DNA of 64,000 bases from an uncultured bacterium (GCA_937910695.1 CALEMW010000219.1:62001-126000), one strand, 5' to 3'. Positions 8,921-17,786 are shown, counted from the stretch's first letter. Translations and numbers: made by a program. The notes: generated by a model from the sequence alone, not told the origin.

Positions 8921-9670
8921 TCAGATCCGGCGGCGCCAGATTTCCTCGGCGGCAGCCAGTTCGTCCACCGTGTTGATGCCCACGACCTCGTCGGGGTCGT
9001 TGATGCAGACCGCCTGGACGGGTTTGCCGGCGGCGACGAGGTGGGCGACGGTGTCGGTCAGATAGTACTCGCCCTGCTCGTTGTCAGTGTCGAGCTCGGC
9101 CAGGGCGGCGATCATCTCGGAAGTGCGGTAGCAGAACACACCGGTGTTGTACTCCCCGATCGCCAGCTGTTCCGGCGTGGCGTCACGGGCCTCGACGATC
9201 CCGACGAGGTTCCCGCCGGCGTCCTTGACGATACGGCCATAGGCTCCGGCGTCGTCCACGACGCAGGTCAGAACCGAAGCGCTCACTCCTGAGGCAATTG
9301 TTTCCTCGACGAGTCGACGCACCGTCGCGGCCTTCAGCAGGGGCACGTCGCCGGCAAGCACGACGGTGAATCCTTCGGTCTGAATCCGGTCCACGCACAC
9401 CTGGACCGCATGACCCGTGCCGAGCTGGGGCTCCTGGGTCACGAACGTCAGATCGTCGGCGGCGCTGGCCCGGCGCACGTGGTCGGCTTGGTGTCCGACC
9501 ACGACGAAGGAACGGGATATCCCAGCCTCGCGCACGGTGTCGAGCACATGTTCGAGCAGGCTCTTGCCGGCCATCTCGTGCAGCACCTTGGGCAGATCGG
9601 ACTTCATGCGTGTGCCCTTGCCAGCGGCCAGGACCACCGCCTGCAGCATCGGAGCGGTCATCGTCATCAT
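8921..9670 (-). CDS. Stand-alone GlmU-type nucleotidyltransferase (pyrophosphorylase domain only)
   Basis: 249 aa. The N-terminal AVVLAAGKGTRMKSDLPKVLH is the UTP-binding signature of GlmU pyrophosphorylase, and GTGHAVQ, LAGDVPLL and EYYLTDTV are the expected sugar- and metal-binding blocks. The usual left-handed beta-helix acetyltransferase half of GlmU is absent: the protein ends right after the nucleotidyltransferase domain. It probably makes UDP-GlcNAc, or another UDP-sugar, from a sugar 1-phosphate. The start is uncertain among three ATGs (9670, 9667, 9661); the first overlaps the panC stop and the last has the best distance to GGAGG. Confidence 0.8.
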   Translation of the reverse strand: MMTMTAPMLQAVVLAAGKGTRMKSDLPKVLHEMAGKSLLEHVLDTVREAGISRSFVVVGHQADHVRRASAADDLTFVTQEPQLGTGHAVQVCVDRIQTEGFTVVLAGDVPLLKAATVRRLVEETIASGVSASVLTCVVDDAGAYGRIVKDAGGNLVGIVEARDATPEQLAIGEYNTGVFCYRTSEMIAALAELDTDNEQGEYYLTDTVAHLVAAGKPVQAVCINDPDEVVGINTVDELAAAEEIWRRRI

Positions 9671-10536
9671 CCCTCCAGGAGCGGTGTTTCGCGGACGATA
9701 TTCCCGTCCACCTCCAACACGAGATTGTCGATCAGGCGGGTGGGTCCCACATGAGCCGCGATCGCCAGCAGCAGTCTACCGGATGCCGACTCGGCGCGCT
9801 CCAGTTCGGGAACCGACAGCACGCTCGCATAATCGACCACGTCAACGTCGGCGAGTTCGAGGGCCATGAGGTCCTCGAGCACGGCGATTCCGCGCTCTCC
9901 CTCTTCGATGGCCCGGTGCGCCGCTCCAAGTGCCCGCGAAAGAGCGAGGGCGCGCCCGCGGTCCACGGCGTCCAGAAAACGGTTGCGCGACGACATGGCC
10001 AGGCCATCGTCGGCCCGGACGGTCGGAACGTCGAGAAGACGGATACCCATGGCCAGATCCCGAACCATCTCTTCGATCACGAGGCACTGCTGGGCATCCT
10101 TGCGGCCGAACACGGCAATGTCGGGACGCACCATGTGAAAGAGCTTGGCCACCACAGTGACGACACCGTCGAAGTGCCCCGGCCGACGGGCCCCGCAAAG
10201 CCCTGCGGCCCTGGCTCCTGCCCTCACGCTCACTCCGTCCGGACGGGCGTACATCTCAGCGACCGCAGGCACGAAGACGGCATCCACACCCAAGGGCGCA
10301 AGAAGGATCAGATCGTCGTCGAGATTGCGGGGATAGCGGTCGAAGTCTTCGCCAGGTCCGAATTGCATCGGGTTGACGAAGATCGAGACCACCGTAGGTC
10401 CGTGGGCCTTGGCCCGTTTCACGAGATCGAGATGTCCGGCGTGAAGAGCGCCCATCGTCGGCACGAAGCACAGCGGGTCCAGGCCACGCAGAGAGTCGAG
10501 TCGTTTGAGCTCGCCGCGGCATCGGATCAAGTCCAC
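9667..10536 (-). CDS. panC: Pantothenate synthetase
   Basis: 289 aa, GTG start with GGAG 7 nt upstream inside the end of panB. VPTMGALHAGHLDL is the HIGH-type ATP-binding motif, and IFVNPMQFGPGEDFDRYPR is the pantoate-binding block. The enzyme joins pantoate and beta-alanine with ATP to give pantothenate, the step after PanB. The small C-terminal dimer domain is present. panB-panC are adjacent and translationally close (4 bp), and the next gene overlaps, so the three are one transcript. Confidence 0.95.
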   Translation of the reverse strand: MDLIRCRGELKRLDSLRGLDPLCFVPTMGALHAGHLDLVKRAKAHGPTVVSIFVNPMQFGPGEDFDRYPRNLDDDLILLAPLGVDAVFVPAVAEMYARPDGVSVRAGARAAGLCGARRPGHFDGVVTVVAKLFHMVRPDIAVFGRKDAQQCLVIEEMVRDLAMGIRLLDVPTVRADDGLAMSSRNRFLDAVDRGRALALSRALGAAHRAIEEGERGIAVLEDLMALELADVDVVDYASVLSVPELERAESASGRLLLAIAAHVGPTRLIDNLVLEVDGNIVRETPLLEG

Positions 10537-10540
10537 CGGC

Positions 10541-11431
10541 TCACTCCTTGCCGTCGTCGTCGGCCCCGCTCAAATAGCCTTGCGAGCCTTCGGTGCCCAG
10601 GTTCACCGATGCGGATACGGCACCCTCGTCGGCGAAGGAATGTTCGGCGGTCGGGAAAGCACCTCCGCGCACATCGTCCGAATACCGACGCACAGCCTCT
10701 ACGGCCGCGAGCCCGAGCTCAGCGTATCGCTTCACGAATCGGGGCCGCATTCCCTGGAACAGCCCGAGAAGATCGTGGAACACCAGCACCTGTCCGTCGC
10801 AGCCCGCCCCGGCACCGATGCCGATGGTCGGGATGCTAATCTGTCGGCTGATCTCCGTCGCGAGATCGGCGGGTACACACTCCAGCACCATGGAGAAGCA
10901 GCCCACTTTCTCCAGGAACGCGGCTTCGTCAAGTAGGCGGTCGGCAGCGCCGCGGCCGCGACCCTGCACCTTGTAGCCCCCCAGCTTGTGGATGGACTGC
11001 GGCGTCAACCCCAGATGGCCCATGACGGGAATCTCGGCAGCGAGCAGGGCGCGGATCACACCCTCGCGACTACGGCCGCCCTCCACCTTGACGGCCACGG
11101 CGCCGGCGTCCTTGATCAGGCGCAGGGCATGCCGAACAGTTTCCTCATTCGAAACGTGAAAACTGCCGTACGGCATGTCGGCGATGACCGGCACACCGGG
11201 TCTGGCTCTGCATACGGCCCGTGTATGGTGAACCATGTCGTCGACGGTGACCGGCAGAGTCGTTTCGTGGCCGAGGACCACCATGCCCACCGAATCGCCG
11301 ACGAGGATGGCGTCCACGCCGCCATCGCGTGCGATCAAGGCGCTGGTCAGGTCGTACGCGGTGAGCACGACGATCTTCTCACCCTTGCGCTTCTTGCGCC
11401 TGAAGAGTCCGAGAGTCGTGGTGGCGGTCAT
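10541..11431 (-). CDS. panB: 3-methyl-2-oxobutanoate hydroxymethyltransferase
   Basis: 296 aa. The phosphoenolpyruvate-mutase-like barrel is recognisable: LTAYDLTSALIARDGGVDAILVGDS holds the metal-binding Asp, and VADMPYGSF, VKVEGG and MGHLGLTPQS follow in order. PanB adds a hydroxymethyl group from methylene-tetrahydrofolate to ketoisovalerate, the first committed step to pantothenate. The usual length is about 265-290 aa, so this copy is complete. Folate genes folB and folK lie upstream in the same run, consistent with its cofactor need. Confidence 0.95.
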   Translation of the reverse strand: MTATTTLGLFRRKKRKGEKIVVLTAYDLTSALIARDGGVDAILVGDSVGMVVLGHETTLPVTVDDMVHHTRAVCRARPGVPVIADMPYGSFHVSNEETVRHALRLIKDAGAVAVKVEGGRSREGVIRALLAAEIPVMGHLGLTPQSIHKLGGYKVQGRGRGAADRLLDEAAFLEKVGCFSMVLECVPADLATEISRQISIPTIGIGAGAGCDGQVLVFHDLLGLFQGMRPRFVKRYAELGLAAVEAVRRYSDDVRGGAFPTAEHSFADEGAVSASVNLGTEGSQGYLSGADDDGKE

Positions 11432-11454
11432 GGCGTCGTCCTTTCCCCGGCGCC

Positions 11455-12087
11455 CTAGGCGGGCGCGAAGAAGCGTGTACCCTGGAACGTCTCCCCGAGC
11501 TGCGCATAGAGCAGATCGAAGTCGCGGGGCACGTTCACGAAATCAAAGCCGTTGGTGTTGACCACCAGCAGCGGCGTGTCGCGGTAGTGATGGAAAAAAT
11601 AACTGTAAGCGCTGTTGAGCGCATCGATGTAGTCACGGTTCATGTCCCGTTCGAAGCTACGTCCGCGGACCCCGATGCGCTCCATCAACACATCTGTTCC
11701 CGCCTGGAGGTAGATCACCAGATCGGGACGCAGAACCTGATGTTCGAGGATCGTCGCCAACTGGTCGTACAGGGTCAGTTCGTCGTCGTTCAGGTTCAGA
11801 TTCGCGAAAATCCGATCCTTGGCGAAAAGATAGTCCGAAACCGTGGCGTTGGAAAAGAGCTCCCGCTGTTTGAGCGACTGTTGCTGCCGGTAGCGGCTGA
11901 GCAAAAAGAAGATCTGGGTCTGGAACGCATATCCCGACCGGTCCGAGTAGAACTTGGACAAGAACGGGTTTTCCTCGACGACTTCCAGGTTGACCTGAGC
12001 GTCCAGACGGCTCGCCAACAACTTGGTCAAGCTGGTCTTGCCTGCCCCGATCACGCCCTCGACCACGATGTAATGCCACGGCAGCAC
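11455..12087 (-). CDS. Deoxynucleoside kinase (dNK family)
   Basis: 210 aa from GTG 12087, with AAAGGA 6-7 nt upstream; the longer frame would overlap folK by about 50 bp. P-loop GVIGAGKTSL lies near the N-terminus, EENPFLSKFYSD carries the catalytic Glu and substrate-binding residues, and RDMNRDYIDALNSAYSYFFHHYRDTPLLVVNT is the LID/ERS-region equivalent. These kinases phosphorylate deoxyadenosine or deoxyguanosine for nucleotide salvage. Substrate specificity cannot be read from sequence alone. Lies between folK and panB in one run. Confidence 0.85.
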   Translation of the reverse strand: MLPWHYIVVEGVIGAGKTSLTKLLASRLDAQVNLEVVEENPFLSKFYSDRSGYAFQTQIFFLLSRYRQQQSLKQRELFSNATVSDYLFAKDRIFANLNLNDDELTLYDQLATILEHQVLRPDLVIYLQAGTDVLMERIGVRGRSFERDMNRDYIDALNSAYSYFFHHYRDTPLLVVNTNGFDFVNVPRDFDLLYAQLGETFQGTRFFAPA

Positions 12088-12110
12088 GGTGCATCCTTTC
12101 GCGTGCTCAA

Positions 12111-12650
12111 TCAGCCCCTGCCCGGAATCCGCAAGCAGTCGTCGGTCAGACGACACCATCCCGAGCCTTCCGCGCCGCGGATCTTCTCACAAAGAGCGCG
12201 GACTGTCTCGCCGGAATCGGGCACCCTCATCCCGGGTGCGATCTCATTCATGGGCTCCAGAACAAAGGACCGCTCATGGAGGCGAGGATGGGGAATCTTC
12301 AAGTCAGGATCGTCGACGATCCGCTGTCCGAACAGCAGGATGTCGATGTCCAGCAGCCGCGGTTGCATGTGAGCGTCGTCGGCACGGCCCCGGCCGCGTT
12401 CGATGATCTTGACTGCCTCGAGCAGCCGCTGCGGAGTCAGGCCGGTGATCAACGTACAGCAGCTGTTGAAATAGTCGGCCTGGTCATCACCGGGACCGAC
12501 ATAAGTGCTTTCCCATACTCCGCTCACATCCTGCAGCAAGATGTCCCGACGGGCCGCAAGGGCTTCGAGCCCCGCCTGCAGTTCGGAACAACGGTTCCCC
12601 ATGTTGCTGCCCAGAGCGAGCACCACGAGTTCGCTGCACGCGGGAATCAC
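12111..12650 (-). CDS. folK: HPPK, 6-hydroxymethyl-dihydropterin pyrophosphokinase
   Basis: 179 aa, GTG start (GTGA overlap with the folB stop). LALGSNMGNR at the start, and RADDAHMQPRLLDIDILLFG with the D-x-D metal pair, are hallmarks of FolK, followed by IPHPRLHERSFVLEPM. The enzyme transfers pyrophosphate from ATP to hydroxymethyl-dihydropterin in folate synthesis, right after the FolB step encoded just upstream. Length is normal for the family. Confidence 0.94.
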   Translation of the reverse strand: MIPACSELVVLALGSNMGNRCSELQAGLEALAARRDILLQDVSGVWESTYVGPGDDQADYFNSCCTLITGLTPQRLLEAVKIIERGRGRADDAHMQPRLLDIDILLFGQRIVDDPDLKIPHPRLHERSFVLEPMNEIAPGMRVPDSGETVRALCEKIRGAEGSGWCRLTDDCLRIPGRG

Positions 12651-13054
12651 CGCTCCGCACCTTCTGCATCGTCGACGGGATCGGGAGTCATCTCTTCACG
12701 TCGGCGGTCCACTGTCACCGACACCGAGCCCATGAAGTTGCGGATCGGAGGATTGGGCTTGTGAACCGTCACCGACACCGCGTCGAGGGGGAAGTCGGTC
12801 AACAGCATGTGGCTGATGCGCTCGGCCAGGGCCTCGATCAGATGGAACGACTGATTGCCTGCCAGCTCCACGATGCGGCTGTGGACTTGGGTGTAGTCGA
12901 GGGCGTCGCCCATGCTGTCGCTGGCGGCCGCCCGGCTCAGATCGTGCCACAGATCGACGTCGATCACGAAGCGCTGCCCCAGTTCCCGCTCGGCGGGCAG
13001 GGCGCCGTGAAACGCGTAGACATCGATATCGGTCAGACGGATGCAGTCGACCAT
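12647..13054 (-). CDS. folB: Dihydroneopterin aldolase
   Basis: 135 aa from ATG 13054, which overlaps the stop of the aminotransferase gene as TGATG; the long upstream extension of this frame lies inside that gene and is rejected. LTDIDVYAFHGALPAERELGQRF contains the conserved Y-x-F-H-G-x-x-x-x-E motif. VTVHKPNPPI near the C-terminus is the conserved lysine-proline substrate loop. FolB cleaves dihydroneopterin to hydroxymethyl-dihydropterin. It is coupled to dapL and folK by overlaps. Confidence 0.94.
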   Translation of the reverse strand: MVDCIRLTDIDVYAFHGALPAERELGQRFVIDVDLWHDLSRAAASDSMGDALDYTQVHSRIVELAGNQSFHLIEALAERISHMLLTDFPLDAVSVTVHKPNPPIRNFMGSVSVTVDRRREEMTPDPVDDAEGAER

Positions 13055-14205
13055 CAGAGTCTCCTGAGACGCCGGGCGCCTTCGGTGATGCGTTCGTCGG
13101 GAGCCGTCAGCGAAATGCGGAACCAGCCCTCTCCACCTGTCCCGAAACCAAGGCCGGGCGTCACGACCAGAGCGTGCTCTTCGAGGACCCGGGCGCAGAA
13201 GGCCAGGGAGCCCTCCCCTGTCGGTACTTTCGCCCATACGTAGAAGGCGCCGGCAGATGGAAAGACCTCGATACCCGCCTCGGCCAGCGCAGCGACGATT
13301 TCCACCCGCCGCGGAGCATACACCTCCAGGACGCCGGTGACCAGTTCCTCGAAATCCTCGCCGAGAGCAACGACCGCGGTCTCCTGAATCGCATTGAAGG
13401 CGCCGCTGTCGATGTTCTGTTTGACCCGGTCCAAGGAGGCGATCACGTCCGGGTGCCCCACCGCGAATCCGATACGCCATCCAGTCATGTTGAAGGTCTT
13501 GCTCAAACTGTGGAATTCGATGACGCGGTCAAGTGTCGCATCGCAGACCGCGAGAAGACTCACCGGGCGGTCGTTTCCCACCGGCACTTCGATATAGGCG
13601 GCATCGTTGGAGACCACGCAATTCCCGCCCCGAGCCGTTTCCAGCAAGGATCGGAAGTCATCTGCCCGTATCACGGCGCCGCTCGGATTGTGAGGGGAAT
13701 TGAGAATCAGCAGACGAGTCTGAGCATCGATCAGCGTGGCCACTTCGGCCGGATCGGGCAGGAAGCCCTTGGCCTCCCCCAGACCGTACGCCGCATACTC
13801 CCCACCGGCCAGCAGAGTCGACGATGAGTAGACCGGATATCCCAGATCGGGACCCACCACCCGCTCTCCTTCCTCGAGAAGAGCCAATGGGAGATGAGCG
13901 ATGCCTTCTTTACTGCCCACCAGCGCCAAAACCTGTGTATCTGGATCGACCGACACGCCGTGTCGTCGCGCCATGAACTCCGCCACGCGTCTGCGGAACA
14001 GCGCGGAACCTTGGTTGCACGGATACCGATGATTGCTGGCTTCGTGAAGAGCCGCCGTCATGGCCTCGACCAACCGCGCGGGCGTCGGTCGATCGGGATC
14101 GCCGATACCCAAGTCTACGACGTCCCGGCCTGAAGCCATGACCGCTCGCTTGGCCTTGTCGATGGCGGTGAAAAGGTACGGGGGAAGCTTGTCGAGTCGG
14201 GCCAT
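13054..14205 (-). CDS. dapL: LL-diaminopimelate aminotransferase-like class I aminotransferase
   Basis: 383 aa PLP fold-type I enzyme. The N-terminus RLDKLPPYLFTAIDKAK matches LL-DAP aminotransferases; LILNSPHNPSG, SNDAAY and SLSKTFNMTGWRIGF (PLP lysine) follow in the expected order. DapL converts tetrahydrodipicolinate directly to LL-diaminopimelate, a short route to lysine and peptidoglycan precursors. Class I aminotransferases are hard to separate, so an aspartate or alanine aminotransferase remains possible. First gene of the fol-pan run; 88 bp separate it from the TPR gene upstream. Confidence 0.72.
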   Translation of the reverse strand: MARLDKLPPYLFTAIDKAKRAVMASGRDVVDLGIGDPDRPTPARLVEAMTAALHEASNHRYPCNQGSALFRRRVAEFMARRHGVSVDPDTQVLALVGSKEGIAHLPLALLEEGERVVGPDLGYPVYSSSTLLAGGEYAAYGLGEAKGFLPDPAEVATLIDAQTRLLILNSPHNPSGAVIRADDFRSLLETARGGNCVVSNDAAYIEVPVGNDRPVSLLAVCDATLDRVIEFHSLSKTFNMTGWRIGFAVGHPDVIASLDRVKQNIDSGAFNAIQETAVVALGEDFEELVTGVLEVYAPRRVEIVAALAEAGIEVFPSAGAFYVWAKVPTGEGSLAFCARVLEEHALVVTPGLGFGTGGEGWFRISLTAPDERITEGARRLRRL

Positions 14206-14239
14206 GTTCGTCTCCGGGGACCGGGTCCGGACGGGGAAC

Positions 14240-14270
14240 GCCCCGCGATCCTGCCAGGAGGCCGCGGGGC
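14240..14270 (-). terminator. GC-rich hairpin after the TPR gene
   Basis: An 8-bp perfect stem GCCCCGCG (14240-14247) with CGCGGGGC (14263-14270) encloses an inner TCCT/AGGA hairpin. It lies between the TPR gene and dapL on the minus strand. No T-run follows, so it may be a rho-dependent or weak stop, or only an RNA-stabilising structure. Confidence 0.4.
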
Positions 14271-14293
14271 GGTGCTATCGCTGTGGGTTCCGA

Positions 14294-15463
14294 CTAGCGG
14301 CCGGCGTTCTGCCGCTGCATCTGGCGGCGTTCCTCGAGCTGTTCCTGACGGGTGATTTCCTGACCCGCCCAGCCCTTGATGTCGCCGCTACCATTGGTCA
14401 CACAGTACTGGAATTTTTCCTTGGCATCGACATAGCTGCCGGCGCATTCGAGAGCCTTGCCCCAACCGTAGGCCACATACACCTTGCCGTTTGCGTCCGT
14501 ACGGTTCCAAGCCGCCTGGGATTCGGCCAGAGCCTCGTCGCAGCGTTCGGCCGCGGCCAGCTTCTCGATGAGCTCGCCGGCGACCTTCCCGTCTGCCGGC
14601 TTGAGGCCGAGGTAGCTCTTATAGGACGCGAAAGAAGCGGTCGCCTGGCCGATAGCATTCTGAGAGCGGGCCAAATTCAGGTACACGCTGTCGTTCCTGT
14701 CATCGTCAGGATTCTTGGCGAGGTAATCCTGGGCGGCATCGATGGCGCCCCGGTAATCCTTCGAGTTCATACGGTCGGTGATGAGCTTGTAGCCCACCGC
14801 GCCGCCGGCGCTGCTGGCGTACTGCCCCAGCTTGGCGCGGAAATTCGCGGCGGCCTCCACATCACCCTTCTTCTCGGCTCGCTCGGCTGCCATCTCCGAG
14901 GCCTTGGCCAGCTGCTTGAGAACGTGCTCCCTGATGTCCGGGCAGCTCTCATAGGCTTTCTCCAGGGTGGCCACGGCGTCTTCGTAATTCCGCGTCGCGA
15001 GATTCATCGCGCCCAGGTTGTAGAGGATGTTGCAGTTCGCACCGTCCAGCCGTTCAGCCTTGATGTAGCTGATCCGCGCTTCCTTGTACTGCTTGAGCTT
15101 GGCGTAGGCCATGCCTTGTTCCATGTAGTCGTTCGCCGTGATGTCGTTGCCCAGCGACGCGATCAAGGCCTCGTACTGCTCGAGGGCCTGATCATACTGG
15201 TCGGTGGCCATGTAGGCCTTGCCGAGCCAGCGCAGGGAATTCGTATGATCGGGACAGATGGCCAGGGCGGACTGCAGGGAGGGAATCGCCTCCTGCCAGT
15301 TCCGGTTCTGAATGAAACCGACGGCCACCATATAGGCCTGTTCTGCCTGACTATCCTGTTCGGGAGGGCACGCCAAGGCGAAACCTACGCCCAGGGTCGA
15401 GAGAACTCCCAACAGTACGGCGGACAGGACGAGCTGTTTGCGAACGGATCGGTTCATCTGCAT
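14294..15463 (-). CDS. Exported TPR-repeat protein
   Basis: 389 aa from ATG 15463, with AGAGG 6-7 nt upstream (an 11-codon longer frame is possible). Signal peptide about residues 1-30 (RKQLVLSAVLLGVLSTLGVGFALA followed by C, so a lipoprotein is possible but the lipobox A-L-A-C is the only hint). At least five tetratricopeptide repeats cover residues 40-340, for example AEQAYMVAVGFIQNRNWQEAI and NSLRWLGKAYMATDQYDQAL. TPRs mediate protein-protein contacts; the partner is unknown. Controlled by its own promoter at 15538-15566. The charged C-terminus (ERRQMQRQNAGR) is unusual in an exported protein. Confidence 0.78.
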   Translation of the reverse strand: MQMNRSVRKQLVLSAVLLGVLSTLGVGFALACPPEQDSQAEQAYMVAVGFIQNRNWQEAIPSLQSALAICPDHTNSLRWLGKAYMATDQYDQALEQYEALIASLGNDITANDYMEQGMAYAKLKQYKEARISYIKAERLDGANCNILYNLGAMNLATRNYEDAVATLEKAYESCPDIREHVLKQLAKASEMAAERAEKKGDVEAAANFRAKLGQYASSAGGAVGYKLITDRMNSKDYRGAIDAAQDYLAKNPDDDRNDSVYLNLARSQNAIGQATASFASYKSYLGLKPADGKVAGELIEKLAAAERCDEALAESQAAWNRTDANGKVYVAYGWGKALECAGSYVDAKEKFQYCVTNGSGDIKGWAGQEITRQEQLEERRQMQRQNAGR

Positions 15464-15537
15464 GGACACCTCTGTTACCTCCCGTTGTCCGCCCATATGC
15501 GAACGTTGGGTCCAATTTCCTCGCGGCGCGACGCCCT

Positions 15538-15566
15538 AACATAGAAATCAGGGCCGAGGGTGTCAA
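15538..15566 (-). promoter_or_regulatory. Sigma-70-type promoter of the TPR gene
   Basis: On the minus strand TTGACA (15566-15561) and TATGTT (15543-15538) are separated by exactly 17 bp, about 75 bp before the TPR gene start. The -35 box overlaps the last codon and stop of yqeB, so the TPR gene is transcribed independently of the operon in front of it. Confidence 0.65.
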
Positions 15567-16363
15567 TCAGCGCCTCGCTTGACGGGGTCGACATTGAGCA
15601 TCTGCAACGCTGCGAGGACCCCGCCCCCGATGGCCAGGGCCTTATCGCTGATCCGGTGGGGATCGACGGCCTCGCCTCGGGGATCCACGTCTCCAACCTT
15701 CATTCCCACACATAGTTCCACTTCAGAGTGTATGAGCCCCCTGACCCTTCCGGCAATGGCGGAATGCAGGGTCTGGCCGTCGATCCTCGCCATGATCTGG
15801 TTCTCCGCAATAAGATCTCCGAGTTGGCAACAGGGTGTCAGGAACCCGGCGCACGGAGCTCGCAAGACCCGCCGGAGCGTTTCACCGCCGATTTTTCCGG
15901 GAATACCGGTGTAAGGGAGAGCGCCTCCGGATCGGATCACCCTGCCCGGACCGGCGGTTCTGTGGGTTTCGATGACGAGGTCGGCGTCACGGCCGACCAA
16001 AAAGCCAGGCCCGATCCCTATCAGCGGCGTTGATCCATGAGGTAACGGTACCGGAGTACGTTTCGTCAAGCGAGCGTCGACGACCACATCCGGTGCGACG
16101 GCTTCGATACAAGCCCCGTCGGGGTCGACCACGACGGTAACCGTGCCGATATCGGCCAGAAGATGCCGTTGGTCACAAAGAAGGGCGCTGATTCCCTCCA
16201 CCTCGGTCCGGCCTTCGTAGACGGCCTCGGAAAAGGAAACCAAGCGACGCACCGTCGTCGGGCGGGGAATCTCCGCCATGACCACACGATAGCCTTCCCG
16301 CATCAGTCTCCAAGCGATCCCCGAAGCTTGTTCTCCGGCACCGTGAATCCAGACGAGGCTCAC
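15563..16363 (-). CDS. yqeB: YqeB/EF2563-type selenium-dependent molybdenum hydroxylase accessory protein
   Basis: 266 aa. VWIHGAGEQASGIAWRL is a dinucleotide-binding glycine loop, followed by IPRPTTVRRLVSFSEAVYEG, the family hallmark block. The C-terminal third (PCAGFLTPCCQLGDLIAENQ, then IAGRVRGLIHSEVELCVGMKVGDVDPRG) is a lipoyl-like barrel. YqeB is one of the accessory proteins of selenium-dependent molybdenum hydroxylases, thought to help insert or mature the labile selenium-molybdenum site. Its start overlaps the xdhC stop by 4 bp. The exact biochemical role is not established for the family. Confidence 0.85.
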   Translation of the reverse strand: MSLVWIHGAGEQASGIAWRLMREGYRVVMAEIPRPTTVRRLVSFSEAVYEGRTEVEGISALLCDQRHLLADIGTVTVVVDPDGACIEAVAPDVVVDARLTKRTPVPLPHGSTPLIGIGPGFLVGRDADLVIETHRTAGPGRVIRSGGALPYTGIPGKIGGETLRRVLRAPCAGFLTPCCQLGDLIAENQIMARIDGQTLHSAIAGRVRGLIHSEVELCVGMKVGDVDPRGEAVDPHRISDKALAIGGGVLAALQMLNVDPVKRGAD

Positions 16364-17172
16364 GTCTTATCGCCCCTATCGCGCAATCGACCCGCCGTTG
16401 CGGCTGCTCCGCCGCGGAGACAGGCGAGAATTTCGGCCAGAATGCTGACGGCGATTTCGTGAGGCGTTTCGGCGCCGATATCCAGTCCGACGGGCACCGA
16501 TACATCCGCGAAGCGAGCCGCTGTCAGAGGATCAGCGGCGAACCGTCTGGCGATGTGCACCGCTTTGGTGCGGCTGCCGACAAGCCCCAAAAACGCGCAG
16601 GCAACACCAGCCGCCTGTTCACTGCGGAAAACGGCGGCCAGGGTATCGGCATCGTGCTCGTGACTGCGCGTGCACAGCACCACGACTGTGCGGGCGGTCG
16701 GCTTGAAATGGCCGGCCAGATCGGCCGCCCCGACGTTCAGAGTCTCGACGGCACCCAGGTCTTCAAGGAACTCGGGACGGTCGTCCACGGCGAGAAAGCG
16801 GAACGGAAGATGCCGGCTCAGATCAAGAAGAGCGCGCCCCACATGACCCATGCCCACGATCACCAAGGGTGTGCGGGAAAGCAGCGGTTCCAGAAACACT
16901 TCGACCTCGCCGCCGCACACTCCGTCGGTGCCGGTCAGATCGAAATTCACCCGCCGGCATTCCCCGGAGGCGATGACTTCGGCCGCCAGAGCGATGCAGC
17001 GGGCCTCGAGCCCGCCGCCCCCGACGCTGCCGACCACGCTGCCGTCAGTGCGCACGAGCATCTTGCTGCCCACGTGGCGGGGAACAGAACGTTCGGCGCG
17101 GATCACGGTGGCCACGGCGGCGTGCTCGCCGCGTCGGATCATATCGGCCATCAGCGGGTACAGGTCGTCCAT
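16360..17172 (-). CDS. xdhC: XdhC/CoxI family molybdenum hydroxylase maturation factor
   Basis: 270 aa. The N-terminal XdhC-CoxI domain (RAERSVPRHVGSKMLV, GSVGGGGLEARC, then VCGGEVEVFLEPL) is followed by a Rossmann domain (PLVIVGMGHVGRALLDL, DDRPEFL) and FLGLVGSRTK. XdhC proteins bind molybdenum cofactor and help sulfurate or insert it into xanthine dehydrogenase-type enzymes. The start overlaps the mocA stop (TGATG). No xanthine dehydrogenase subunit is found in the window. Confidence 0.92.
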   Translation of the reverse strand: MDDLYPLMADMIRRGEHAAVATVIRAERSVPRHVGSKMLVRTDGSVVGSVGGGGLEARCIALAAEVIASGECRRVNFDLTGTDGVCGGEVEVFLEPLLSRTPLVIVGMGHVGRALLDLSRHLPFRFLAVDDRPEFLEDLGAVETLNVGAADLAGHFKPTARTVVVLCTRSHEHDADTLAAVFRSEQAAGVACAFLGLVGSRTKAVHIARRFAADPLTAARFADVSVPVGLDIGAETPHEIAVSILAEILACLRGGAAATAGRLRDRGDKT

Positions 17173-17786
17173 CAGTCGTCTCCTCCCACGCCCGCCGTCG
17201 TAGGCGGGCCCAGATCTTGCGGCCCATCCATATCATCCACCACTCCGGGATCATCGCACGGAATGCGTCTGACCTGGTAGGAGCCCTCTCGCAGAAGATC
17301 GCGCATGTCGCCGGGATGATCGACGGGCCACGCGCCGCCGGCCGGCACGATCGGGAGAACCACCGGATGTCCGGGGCGCTCGGCATAGATCGGAACAACG
17401 ATCTTGTCCGGTGTCTCAGACGAGCTCAGCTGGAGTTCGACCAGGGTCGCTGTGTGGACGCGGGGCAGGTCCACCGGGTGCAGCCAGAGATGGCTGACAC
17501 TGGTTCCCAGCGCTTGAATGCCGTAAAGAACAGAACGGGCCGTGCCGCCGCCTTCACCGGCTTTGATCCAGGTGATCTGAGCGCTCCCGAGCGCTTCGGC
17601 GTAGACACGAGCCAAGGCGTCTGTCGTGACAACGGCCACCGGGACACCGCGATCCAGATAAAGAGCGGCGACCCTGGCGATCAGGGGTCGGGGATCATCG
17701 TCCGCCACGCATAAACCCTTGGCGCTCCCCATGCGACGGGAAGCTCCGCGGGCCAGGATCAACGCCGTATCACTTCTCTCACCCAT
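17172..17786 (-). CDS. mocA: MocA-like molybdenum cofactor cytidylyltransferase
   Basis: 204 aa nucleotidyltransferase. LILARGASRRMGSAKGL is the glycine-rich nucleotide-binding loop with the conserved R-M-G-x-x-K; the usual first L-A-A-G reads L-A-R-G here. LHPVDLPRVHTATL holds the metal-binding Asp after a P-V-D-x-P motif, and RPGHPVVLP is the pterin-side motif. MocA couples CMP to molybdopterin to make the dinucleotide cofactor used by xanthine dehydrogenase-family hydroxylases. It overlaps yqeC by 8 bp and xdhC by 1 bp. Confidence 0.85.
   Translation of the reverse strand: MGERSDTALILARGASRRMGSAKGLCVADDDPRPLIARVAALYLDRGVPVAVVTTDALARVYAEALGSAQITWIKAGEGGGTARSVLYGIQALGTSVSHLWLHPVDLPRVHTATLVELQLSSSETPDKIVVPIYAERPGHPVVLPIVPAGGAWPVDHPGDMRDLLREGSYQVRRIPCDDPGVVDDMDGPQDLGPPTTAGVGGDD

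Noticed and set aside
13055..13480. Upstream extension of the folB frame
   Set aside because: It lies inside the aminotransferase gene in another frame; the TGATG junction and family length fix folB at 13054.
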